NCBI GenBank assembly: GCA_020152595.1
Contig: JAIGNY010003313.1
Location: 2,398,501-2,462,500, forward strand
Direction: 5' to 3'
From: Chiridota heheva
Lineage: Eukaryota > Echinodermata > Holothuroidea > Apodida > Chiridotidae
Length of the DNA stretch: 64,000 nucleotides
The position numbers and the translations under genes were made by a program. The notes beneath the pieces are model-generated. The model had not been told where the DNA came from. It saw only the letters and a program-made list of their open reading frames with translations, and did no database searches. Positions 35,001 through 40,699 of this stretch are shown piece by piece (the first letter of the stretch is position 1; the number at the start of each line of letters is the position of its first letter).

Positions 35001-37391
35001 CTTCATGTATGAGGCATGTATAATACGTGCGCTTGAAAACAATTTTTCATACGCTTGGTCCCATACCGTGCTTAAATTGTGCAGACAGCCAAGATTTCTC
35101 TAGTATTTTATTGGTCAATAAGATTCCTCCAGTATACGATTGGTCCATTATGGACACGTGAATCTCGGCCATGTGACACTATTTAAATTAGTTATCCCAA
35201 AATTGCTGATTCAGATTTGAAAAGGTCTATAACTTCTTGTCAGTATTGAAAACAGAGATTTGTGTTACATATCAAAATTCTTTATAAAACTTCCTTTCCA
35301 ATGATGCTAATCTACAATTTTGAGAAAGAAAGGAAATATAAAAAAATGCCAAACATGTTTTTAGTCAAATGACGCCTGAAAATTGCAGCAGAAAAATTAT
35401 AATGCAGTAGTCTAGGTGAGACTAAAACCTGGTGCGCTCGCGTGCTGGCTGCATTCATATCCACTATACTATATGATTATTGAAAATGCTGTGGTGAAAT
35501 TTATTTAATATTTGTCCAAATAGAGGGGGTATGCCTTTATTTATATATCAAATGAAAGGAAATTGCAAGAACTTTTGAATGGCGGTTCAAGGAAGCATGT
35601 GCAACGTACGGTTTTGGTACTTGATTTTTTTTTAAAAGCTGGTCAAAAATGGCAGAAAATTATGAAATTTTGAAGAAATTTCTCCAGAACAAAAGATTGC
35701 AGATAGGGATTATAAAAATTAGACCAGAAATCAATAATATAATGTCTTAGGATTTGCGTGTTTAATCTTGAAGAAAAAATTATTATCTTGAATTTTTTTT
35801 GTAAGATTTAAAAAAAGAAAAAAACATTTGTTGTCAATTTCTTAGCAATTTTTGGGTTTTATCCATTGAGCTACTTTTTCTTAAAATTCTGTAATATGAC
35901 CCCTATAAAAAAAGTTACAATTTGTAAAAGAAATATGCGAGTACTTTAAAATGATACCAAGAATACCTTACACCTCTACTTAAATTGGCCTTGGTAGATC
36001 ACATTACATTAAACTACTTATATCATACAAGACTTACTCTCCAGATTTTATTAGCATTTGAAGACATATATATGTGGCAGATTCTTGCATTGTTGTTAAT
36101 TCGCAAACATTTCCAGAGGTCTTCCCATCTTCCCTGAAGACGGCATTCATCCATGAAATGTTGTAAACGGCAGCATGCAACCTCTTTCTTGTGCATGTCA
36201 CCCAGGTTTTCTACAAAAAAAAGTTTTATAAATCTATGAAATAAACTCAAGATTTTTTTTGTAAAGATTATAAGCTGTCCGCTCTTACATATATTGAATA
36301 TTTTGAATTCATCAGCATAGGCATTACTAGACTTTGATCAGCTTTGCCTCAAATATATATTTTAGAGGGCTATTAAAGAAACAAATTTGTGTCAAAACCC
36401 GGTTGATATATTTTTCCGCTAAGGAGTTATTACATTTCACAGATTTCACCCATTATTATGGAAGGTGACCTCGCTATTTTAAATGTGATGTTATAATAGC
36501 AGATCCAAGACAATTGTATGTATTTCTTTAAAACTTCTTTGAAATCATTTTAGTTTTATCCATTGAATCTCGTCAGAAGGAGAACCCCTGGCTTGCCTAC
36601 CAAATATCACTGCCTGATTTAAATTTGACATAAATGTGGCATTGTGGTGTCATTATATCAATCAGCGTACTCCCCCCCCCCCCCTCTCCTTTCCACACAA
36701 ACCACCCACCAACCTTTCCCACTTCTATACCTTTTGCATTCACCTACTTTCCACCTGTACACTTCTTCCCACTTATCCAACAGTAAATCCATTCAGTCCC
36801 AACATCCACCTTTCCACTCATGTAATGTACCCATATATATTCCATCTTTCCGCATACTGACGAATGTCTTATTGAGGTGAAACAAAAATTGGCGCGAAAT
36901 ACTGAATTATTATTTCCACATACTGTCGAATGTCTTTAAAGTTTCATGAAATCAAATTTTGCTTAAAATATCTTTATTGTAAGTAAAATTGTCAAAAGAT
37001 TAGCATTTGCTCTTTCCAATGATATATAAAGCTATATAATACGAGTATCAACTTTTATTTCTGCAAGCTTAAAAATTTTCTGAACATTTGTCAGTATGCA
37101 GAATTAATCATTACAATTTTGACATTCGTCACTACACAAATGACATTCGTCACTACGCGAAAAGAGGGACGATATGTACCAATCTAACAGTTATCACACT
37201 CATGACCCCATGATATACCCAATATCAAAAAAGGAATGAGCTCAAGAAATATGCATATGAAATTGAAAATGATTAATAATTTGAGAAAACTTACCCTGAA
37301 GATATGACTGTAACCCTGGAACATCCTGAAGATTTTTCAGAAACTTATCACAGGAAAATATGGGGAGAATTGATGGCACTTCCTGTTCCAT
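7878..37391 (-). CDS. TAF1A: TAF1A-like RNA polymerase I TBP-associated factor, N-terminal 292 codons in six exons (3' exons outside window)
   Basis: TAF1A is a subunit of SL1/TIF-IB, the TBP-containing nucleolar factor that places RNA polymerase I on rDNA promoters. I joined six minus-strand segments bounded by AG acceptors and GT donors: 37391-37295, 36210-36038, 23715-23651, 10087-9822, 9603-9482, 8030-7878 (97+173+65+266+122+153 = 876 nt). All five junction phases agree with no stop. Family match: NKIWRYGIEAI, then [17 protein letters not shown], then YLEKYVKLLE and [18 protein letters not shown], in the order seen in vertebrate TAF1A (recalled, not aligned). In particular, NPNxH/GxxYLYNFLKR followed by a short loop and SVLK is distinctive. 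The family is usually about 450 residues, so roughly a third is missing to the left. The long introns are stuffed with mobile elements. Confidence 0.8.
8394..9195 (+). mobile_element. 3' fragment of an L2/CR1-type LINE in a TAF1A intron
   Basis: Plus-strand translation reads [20 protein letters not shown], then LHNLKKSGN, then [20 protein letters not shown] and [15 protein letters not shown]: the RT thumb of L2/CR1 clade elements (LVHAFIxSxLDYCNSLL is diagnostic). The 3' end has gcgctatataaatg followed by (tta)n, the usual CR1/L2 3' hairpin-plus-microsatellite tail, at 9162-9190. The frame is broken and there is no palm domain, so it is 5'-truncated. It sits antisense to TAF1A, between exons at 8030 and 9482. 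Confidence 0.9.
9482..9603 (-). CDS. TAF1A: TAF1A-like exon 6 (122 nt)
   Basis: Acceptor ttcaatgcag before 9603 and donor gtaggt after 9482. G+AT completes Asp at the junction; ends in phase 0. Reads [20 protein letters not shown], then [20 protein letters not shown]. The PGxxDxxxxxYVxxLE pattern continues into the next exon and is the best-conserved stretch with vertebrate TAF1A. Confidence 0.8.
9822..10087 (-). CDS. TAF1A: TAF1A-like exon 5 (266 nt)
   Basis: Acceptor ttccattcacag before 10087, donor gtaaat after 9822. Enters in phase 2, leaves in phase 1. Reads [36 protein letters not shown], and [19 protein letters not shown]. The last segment corresponds to the Q-A-Y-K-G-L-L-Q-Y-Y-type helix of TAF1A. 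An acidic, serine-containing tail (ENDSGDET) precedes the junction. Confidence 0.8.
10340..12021. repeat. Tandem ~290-bp repeat, five units, interrupted by a MITE
   Basis: Units are recognised by ordered landmarks: a cctactxattaatatgcatg segment, catgacatcaccaccaaaaa, atggaccatgggctatctgt, a gttcttgxgatatcatgttt segment, cagcaaaatcatattaa, and ataccaaatatgaaacaaaa. Copies start near 10345, 10630, 11205, 11500 and 11795. Units keep a period of about 285-295 bp once the 349-bp MITE is subtracted. The last unit is broken at 12021 by the composite insertion and resumes at 21292. I see no protein or tRNA/5S homology. Confidence 0.85.
10803..11151. mobile_element. 349-bp MITE with ~26-bp TIRs and TA target duplication
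   Basis: Left end TA then CCGTATTTTCTCTGATAAAC and GCCCCC; right end GGGGGCGTTTATTAGAGAAA then ATACGG and TA. The ends are near-perfect inverted repeats, and a second partial copy of the right TIR precedes it (11107-11122). The TA flank fits a Tc1/mariner-type target. There is no coding capacity, so it is non-autonomous. Inserted inside the ~290-bp tandem array. Confidence 0.85.
12022..12604 (+). repeat. Left copy of ~600-bp internal inverted repeat
   Basis: Reverse-complement match to 19161-19770 by eye over nearly its whole length. Shared blocks include cagactagttcttccaaaat, aagatgagacttgtatttta, taaaggccattgcaat, acaagattgggtggccttta and cattaacattgtatgttaag. Similarity looks near 85-90%. 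It ends where the Gypsy LTR begins. Confidence 0.85.
12605..13220 (-). repeat. 3' LTR of the Gypsy element
   Basis: Direct repeat partner of 15682-16298. Shared segments include ctttagagaatcaagaatac at the left end, accatggcaaccattgaaaa, ctagcacctagcctagacta and tacaggcttaggaatttaag at the right end. Terminal TG...CA is not obvious, so the exact LTR edge may be off by a few bases. Confidence 0.9.
13380..14610 (-). pseudogene. Pol remnant (RT and RNase H) of the Gypsy element
   Basis: 14603-14361 reads [20 protein letters not shown], then [15 protein letters not shown]: the R-x-x-x-DYRxLN and IDLxxAYxQIP blocks of Gypsy RT. 14268-14008 reads [20 protein letters not shown], the RT thumb (FLGHxIS). 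The catalytic FxYxDD region between them is disrupted. RNase H follows at about 13880-13780 ([14 protein letters not shown]) and about 13690-13480 ([11 protein letters not shown], then [13 protein letters not shown]). Integrase is absent. Confidence 0.85.
15049..15520 (-). pseudogene. Gag (capsid-like) remnant of the Gypsy element
   Basis: The minus-strand frame starting 15483 reads [20 protein letters not shown], then [33 protein letters not shown] and [19 protein letters not shown]. The FLRRxPxNxxxILA block, after an E-Q-K-R-x-x-x-L-L segment, is typical of arthropod/marine-invertebrate Gypsy gag. The frame is open for 144 codons, followed by a broken continuation to about 14830. Confidence 0.75.
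15682..16298 (-). repeat. 5' LTR of the Gypsy element
   Basis: Direct repeat partner of 12605-13220, with small indels and many substitutions. The adjoining internal sequence on the minus strand (about 15681-15660, gtggtgaatcctacgtg) would be the primer-binding site region; I cannot assign the tRNA. Confidence 0.9.
16299..17518. other. Unassigned sequence inside the composite insertion
   Basis: Holds G-rich (17060-17115) and C-rich (17440-17465) low-complexity tracts and a segment with the 17-mer catgcaaccaggcaggt (about 17007), also present at about 61563, suggesting a shared repeat family. No open frame of interest. Confidence 0.5.
17519..18660 (+). mobile_element. 3' fragment of a non-LTR retrotransposon
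   Basis: Translations read [43 protein letters not shown], then in the long frame 17731-18249 [26 protein letters not shown]. After a shift comes [23 protein letters not shown], the CxxC...H/Y...C terminal zinc-finger of LINE ORF2. It ends gcactgtaataaattgtaat, then a TATTGTATTGTA tail. The RT palm and endonuclease are missing. The 172-codon open frame is therefore a transposon relic, not a host gene. Confidence 0.85.
18661..19160. other. No recognisable gene
   Basis: Sequence between the LINE tail and the right internal inverted repeat; includes pyrimidine-rich tracts at about 19035-19120 but no motif. Confidence 0.5.
19161..19770 (-). repeat. Right copy of ~600-bp internal inverted repeat
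   Basis: Reverse complement of 12022-12604. Ends gtagtaaagactgca, a diverged version of the terminus found at 12022 and 21283. No target duplication flanks 19770, which argues that this is an internal copy and not the outer boundary. It carries an expanded (tgaaaa)n tract at about 19296-19318 that is absent from the left copy. Confidence 0.85.
19771..20489. other. Spacer between inner and outer right termini
   Basis: AT-rich, no gene. Contains gatcaagatcaagcaactgc (about 20370) and a 9-C tract (20345-20355) before the satellite. It is bounded by two related terminus-like sequences (ending 19770 and 21283), so it may be part of a second, partial copy of the same element family. Confidence 0.5.
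20490..21087. repeat. 21-bp satellite, about 28 near-identical copies
   Basis: Head-to-tail unit caagtaccgtgaccaacagat. Only one substitution was seen in the array (gaccagcag at about 20881-20889). The unit length is a multiple of three and lacks stops in several frames on both strands, so long artificial reading frames of a 7-residue repeat run through it in both directions; none has a promoter, signal or family match. Such homogeneity indicates recent expansion or gene conversion. Confidence 0.98.
21292..22165. other. Continuation of the host repeat, then unassigned intron
   Basis: 21292-21325 continues the ~290-bp repeat unit broken at 12021. The rest is AT-rich intron with no feature I can support. 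Confidence 0.5.
22170..22520. repeat. Dispersed copy of the ~290-bp repeat family
   Basis: Shows the landmarks gtgggaaacgagat, taaacaaaacagacatgtga, aatatgcatgacatcaccac and caaaaacaatag. Its left half (22175-22330) is more similar to 33115-33285 than to the tandem array, which defines a subfamily ending in a ttttacttcataa segment. Confidence 0.8.
22874..22956 (-). repeat. tRNA-derived relic (SINE head or tRNA pseudogene)
   Basis: The minus strand contains an A-box-like tagcctagttggtaacgg (about 22947-22930) and a B-box-like gagttcgagccccgg (about 22894-22881), spaced as in a tRNA gene. The anticodon arm is longer than normal and does not fold cleanly, so an expressed tRNA is unlikely. The body downstream is not a SINE I recognise. 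Confidence 0.6.
23090..23285. repeat. Dispersed copy of the ~290-bp repeat family
   Basis: Begins accaaatatgaaacaaaaca and runs through cctactaattaatatgcatg, tgggttatctgtgtact and tcgttcttgagatattgtgt. A C-rich microsatellite built of cacccac units follows (23280-23345). Confidence 0.8.
23651..23715 (-). CDS. TAF1A: TAF1A-like exon 4 (65 nt)
   Basis: Acceptor tttttattttag before 23715 and donor gtgagt after 23651. Enters in phase 0, leaves in phase 2. Reads [21 protein letters not shown], joining upstream to KIWR and downstream via AG+A (Arg) to EIDASGS. It is isolated by introns of about 12.3 kb (to 36038) and 13.6 kb (to 10087), so it would be missed without phase-matching. Confidence 0.75.
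23716..25890. other. TAF1A intron; repeated ggtcaaaggt motifs, no gene
   Basis: 24425-24900 carries many copies of ggtcaaaggtgaaat-like phrases and long stretches of simple, diverged sequence, resembling an old repeat family. GT/TG-rich tract at 24305-24365. I see no coding exon. Confidence 0.5.
25893..26130 (-). mobile_element. 3'-end fragment of the I/Nimb-like LINE
   Basis: Matches, in order and orientation, 44297-44525, the 3' UTR of the element at 44289-47616. Shared phrases include tttgtttgatga, cttaacggcaccac, gatcgagagaggaagtaca, agagggggtgg and taaatatggttgtagaggga. It begins with a TTTG run in the same place as the parent's (TTTG)n tail. Only about 240 bp are present, a severely 5'-truncated copy in a TAF1A intron. 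Confidence 0.85.
26131..27104. other. Intron, no recognisable feature
   Basis: AT-rich sequence with no open frame, repeat or RNA signature I can defend. Confidence 0.5.
27105..27420. repeat. Two diverged copies of the ~290-bp repeat family
   Basis: Truncated copies at about 27110-27235 and 27240-27400 share the landmarks ctaxttaatattcatgaca, gacatcagcacca, tagggaccatctacagacca and cttgagatatcatgttt. They repeat with a period near 130 bp, so each has lost the second half of the parent unit. Confidence 0.75.
27696..32689. mobile_element. 5.0-kb pogo/mariner-like TIR element (non-autonomous)
   Basis: Left end TA + CAGTACAGTCGGGAATAAG + CGTAC (27696-27721) and right end its exact reverse complement (32664-32689), flanked by TA. 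TA target duplication and CAGT...CCCG..TATT-type termini fit the Tc1/mariner/pogo superfamily. Subterminal regions on both sides carry many ttagcgcg/gcgctaa motifs (27725-27940 and 32515-32660), a likely multi-site transposase-binding array. The interior has no D,D,D transposase that I can find, so it needs a helper. It lies wholly within the 12.3-kb intron between TAF1A exons 4 and 3. Confidence 0.8.
30890..31050. repeat. 20-bp minisatellite
   Basis: Unit acattattcgggaaggggga; the last four or five copies are almost identical, with more diverged copies at the left edge. Located inside the 5-kb TIR element. Confidence 0.95.
33110..33290. repeat. Dispersed copy of the ~290-bp repeat family
   Basis: Matches 22170-22330: gtgggaaacgagat, catgacagtacttaacaaaa, cagacacgtgatttttaaaa, gcatgatatcaccatcaaaa and ttttttacttcataa. 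Confidence 0.8.
33291..34852. other. Intron, no recognisable gene
   Basis: Nothing beyond a possible transposon scrap at 33790-33930 (gcatgcgcaaaggggtcacg, then a cggggga tract) and diverged repeats of a ttttgaaxccctaxxxxxaatttt type at 34640-34835. Confidence 0.5.
34853..35231. mobile_element. 379-bp MITE with 16-bp perfect TIRs
   Basis: TATAGACCTTTTCAAA at 34853-34868 and its exact reverse complement at 35216-35231. No open frame. A partial relative lies at 59811-59945: both share gaccttttcaaaccga, tttagccgaacgt and a ccaatxaaatgccgggaaa segment, confirming an interspersed family. Confidence 0.85.
35232..36037. other. Intron, no recognisable feature
   Basis: AT-rich, A/T homopolymer-rich sequence upstream of the exon at 36038-36210. 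Confidence 0.5.
36038..36210 (-). CDS. TAF1A: TAF1A-like exon 3 (57 codons)
   Basis: Acceptor tttttgtag before 36210 and donor gtaagt after 36038. Enters in phase 1 (G+AA = Glu) and ends in phase 0. Reads [19 protein letters not shown], then [12 protein letters not shown], ending NANKIWR. The helical character and the W-rich end correspond to the N-terminal part of TAF1A, where the vertebrate protein has an EIIWKLG-like segment. Length 173 nt. Confidence 0.75.
36850..37162. mobile_element. Small inverted-repeat element (~310 bp) between two TAF1A exons
   Basis: gcatactgacgaatgtc at 36851-36868 is mirrored at the right by gacattcgtcactac, present twice (37121-37135 and 37141-37156). An internal left copy, catactgtcgaatgtc, lies at 36919-36934. 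The ends are therefore duplicated inverted motifs, foldback-like. No coding sequence. A C-run microsatellite precedes it (36669-36682). Confidence 0.6.
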
Positions 37392-37434
37392 TTCTTGTCC
37401 TACAATAAATCCTTCCTTGTCCTGCGTTCATAAT
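37295..37434 (-). CDS. TAF1A: TAF1A-like exon with start codon (5'UTR plus first 32 codons)
   Basis: Acceptor ttttattgtacag precedes 37434; donor gtaagt follows 37295. The start at 37391 (gaaATGG, good Kozak context) begins [19 protein letters not shown]. An in-frame TGA at 37430-37428 rules out a longer start within this exon. Since the exon begins at a splice acceptor, a further non-coding 5' exon should exist to the right; I could not locate it. An out-of-frame ATG at 37431 opens a 27-codon upstream frame that overlaps the main start and ends near 37348. Ends in phase 1. Confidence 0.7.
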
Positions 37435-38164
37435 CTGTACAATAAAACCAAAATCATTTCTCAAGATTTCTTACACACATGATGTTGGTAACAAAGGCTA
37501 CTGTACAATCTTCTATTTGCATGTTAACCATATCAACATACCCTTATTAATATCTAGAAGATGACAATCTCATCCTTTTTAAAGACGTAAATTTGATGTG
37601 CCAAATATTGATAACCCTACTTTTATCGGCACTTCCTTCAATATAACATGGATGTGTAGAGGCAACATTAGATCAATTGCTTTACAATCTATAAAACCAT
37701 TATAGTAGCAAAATTTGTTATCAAAATTAGTTAACCATGCATCTCATCATGCAGATATTTGCAAATATTGTTATGTATTTCAGTGTGACCGTGGTAATAT
37801 CCTTTGGCTTTTTAGTTGTTTATTATAATTCTTTGAAGTGGTGCAGCAAATTCTGACAAGCTTTTTAGTCTTGCCCATGCTTGCTCCCAATCAAATTCTA
37901 GCAAGAATTTACTTTCCTTTAATCTTTAGGAAGAAATTTAAAGAATTACATAAAAGATTTTGAGCTATTTGTCATCACAAATTTTACATGAATCAAAAAC
38001 TGATCAAAAAGTAAATTTGTTGAACTGATTTTAACAAAAGATTTTGCTTTTATGATTGTTTTTAAAGATTTTAAAAGCAATGTAGCTAATGCTGCCTCCA
38101 CACGCTTTTAAGGGAATCGATACACGTCAATATGCTTTTAAGGGGATCAATACACATCAATAGC
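37435..38164. other. Upstream of the TAF1A coding start; no exon identified
   Basis: Should hold intron sequence leading to a non-coding first exon. No CpG-rich promoter or clear TATA/initiator was found here. Confidence 0.4.
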
Positions 38165-38760
38165 ATGGGCATGTTAAATAATTAAGGTGCAAAGATTAGG
38201 AAAGAAATGATTAGAAAAGGAGGAAAGGATGGAGAGAAGTGAAAATTTTAGAGGAAATAAGTTGTAGAAGAAAAGGTGGTAAGAAGGAAAGAGGGAGATG
38301 GATGTGAGAAAGGATGGGGGTGTGGGGAGATAAATTTTGGTGGAAAATGTTGCTGTTGTGGAGGAAGGTGATAATGTTGGAGGGGGATTGTTCTTGAAGA
38401 AGTTGGAAATAGTGGTGACAAGGTAGGAAAGATCTGGAGTTGGCGTAAATCAAACAGGTGATGAAGATATGATTGATTGATAGATCAGTGTTGCAAGTGG
38501 GGCAGATAGGTTTGGGAAAGCCAGAAAGGAGGTAGAAGTGGGTGAGATAGGTGTGGCCTAGGTGAATGCGGATGATGACCACATCCTCTCTGTGATTGTG
38601 ACTTAGTAGGGGAGGGTTGATGCCTACTTTGGAATTGATAGTGTGAAGTTTAATATTAGTCTTGATATTCCAGGAGTCTTGCCAAGTCCTCCTGAGGTAG
38701 TTGGAGGTATTTTTGCGAAAGTCCGAGTGAGGTATATCGATGGATTTTTGGACCATTATC
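38165..38760 (-). mobile_element. ORF2 C-terminus of an I/Nimb-like LINE
   Basis: The minus-strand frame 38756-38211 (181 codons) reads NYLRRTWQDSWN, then LHTINSKVGINPP, then REDVVIIRIHLGHTYLTHFY, and CPTCNTDLSINHIFITC. The RxHxGHTxLTH segment followed by CxxC-x7-8-H-x4-C is the post-RNase-H zinc finger of these elements, and the same order occurs in the element at 44289 (LRIGHTHLTHSHLL). This fragment retains an unusually long open frame, suggesting a younger copy than the one at 1-3960. Confidence 0.8.
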
Positions 38761-40045
38761 TCTGGGGAATTTCACGATTTATATTATTGATATTTATCAT
38801 TATTTCTGAATTTCTGATTTGATATCTAATTTAAGAAGTATTTTGGATTATATTCGAAATAAAATTGGCAAAATTGAATTAGCTGATTATGTTTTCAATT
38901 ACTTTGTTCTGTACAAATTCAGTGCACAAATAAGTAAAGCTAAAAACATACCAAAGATTACCTCTTGCCTCTACTTCCAATTCTATCCTGCCTTATACAG
39001 GTGCAGCCTTGCACACATGTTTCTTCTTCTATAATTTGCATACTGAACCATGTTTTTGTTACAAAAGTAAAATTAATGACAGCTGGGAGTTTCTTGAACA
39101 AACTTTTTGCATTATCAATATAACCAGAAAACCAAAATGTTTGGTGATTTTAATGCATTCTTTCATTGTTAACTGATTTTCAAGTTTTTTACTTTTACAA
39201 AAACTTGATTCAGAATAATTGAAAATCTTTTCAATATTTTATCAAAAATTCCCAAAAGTAGCATTAAGTTCACACACATGAATAAAATAACAAATCCACA
39301 GAAATAAATCCAAATCAAAGTGCTTATATCACAAAACACTTCAAAAGTAACTAAAGAGAACAAAGTCCACAACTTCCACTTGCATTCCGTACATCCCCAA
39401 GTTTCCAACTAGAGTCGCACTTTAGCAAAATCTTTAAAATCAGCAACTAATTATACAACCCTTACCCTTTTCTGTTTTACGGATATTTTAATGAAAATGG
39501 TTGGTAAGTAAAAGGGTGGTTGTATTTCTTTCATAATTTAAAGCATTCAAAGCATCTCCATGATCTAATGAAAATGAAAATGGACCCAGGGTAGAAATCG
39601 CAAACAATGTTATTATTGGTCATTGGTGGTAAACATATTAGTATCATTTTCCAATGAACTTTGACATCTTCAGTACAAATTTAAGAATGTAAAGTGTGAA
39701 CAACTGACAGAGAAAGTGTGCCAAGAATCATCTGATTTCGGTCTTAAAGGATTATTAGTGTTCCAACAATAATAAGTTTGCCAATCATATCCGACCAATT
39801 ATGGCTGATCGGCAACATAATCGGGATCTGTGAAATGCACGTGGCTTGCTAATCTGATTAATGCAATTTTTTTATTTCAAATAATATTACTTTTTATTTC
39901 ATTTATTTCTTTTTCAAATGTTAAAAGATGAAAAGCTCAGAAATAAAAAGGTAAAAATATACTGCTGATAACGAAAGCTGTATTTTTCTTTTACATTATA
40001 ACATGTATTCTGCTCATTACCCTAATTGTCTTATGCACCCATTTA
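38761..40045. other. No recognisable gene
   Basis: AT-rich intergenic or intronic DNA without supported features. Confidence 0.5.
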
Positions 40046-40365
40046 ATTTACCCCACTAAGCATAGAGGGGATATTTACGAGAGTTATACTTACCTTTCAT
40101 GCTATAAATATGCCATCTGGTCCAATGACCTGATTCTAAAGCACCTTTAACCGACCTTAAAAACGTAGTTACCAACCCAGCCCTAACCTCCATAATACCT
40201 CTAACATCCCTCACTTAACATTCCACCAAGGCCTAAAGGAGAGGGGAGGTGGGCCGGGACGCATGGAAGGTAAGTGATACCCTCGTAAATATCCCCATTA
40301 CGCTAAGCGGGGTAAATTTCCTTCAAGTTATACCTTACTTTCCATGTTATAAATATGCAATCAAA
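40046..40365. repeat. ~57-bp inverted repeat with direct-repeat extension
   Basis: Left arm about 40046-40102 and right arm about 40259-40315 are reverse complements around ggggatatttacgag / ctcgtaaatatcccc, plus a flanking tacttacctttcatg arm. A further copy of the cttactttccatgttataaatatgc segment follows at 40333-40365 in direct orientation to 40088-40111. Looks like termini of a small DNA element with a partial second end. Confidence 0.65.
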
Positions 40366-40699
40366 TTGCAACAGAGGAACAGAAGGGAGTTCAGGTCGAA
40401 GCACAATTTTCAAAAGACTGGTCCTAATACTCGCACTAGTTTTATCCTACTTAAAGGACTAGATTCCGTATCCTCTTAAGGACAAAAAACCTCTAGGAAA
40501 TACTATGAAATAGTAAATCACTCCAACTTACAGGCAAACCAAACATGTCGCTACCCATTATCAGAAACTGAGTTAGAAACTCGGAAAACATACCAATCGA
40601 AAGAGCGTTCAGACATGATATAAACATCATAGCAGTGTCTAAAATAATGCAACAAAACTCCCTAAATTCCTCCACGAGACGGAACCGGCTAGTAAATAC

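Noticed and set aside
38211..38756. 181-codon open frame as a host gene
   Set aside because: Its zinc-finger and RxHxGHTxLTH segment match the C-terminus of LINE ORF2.
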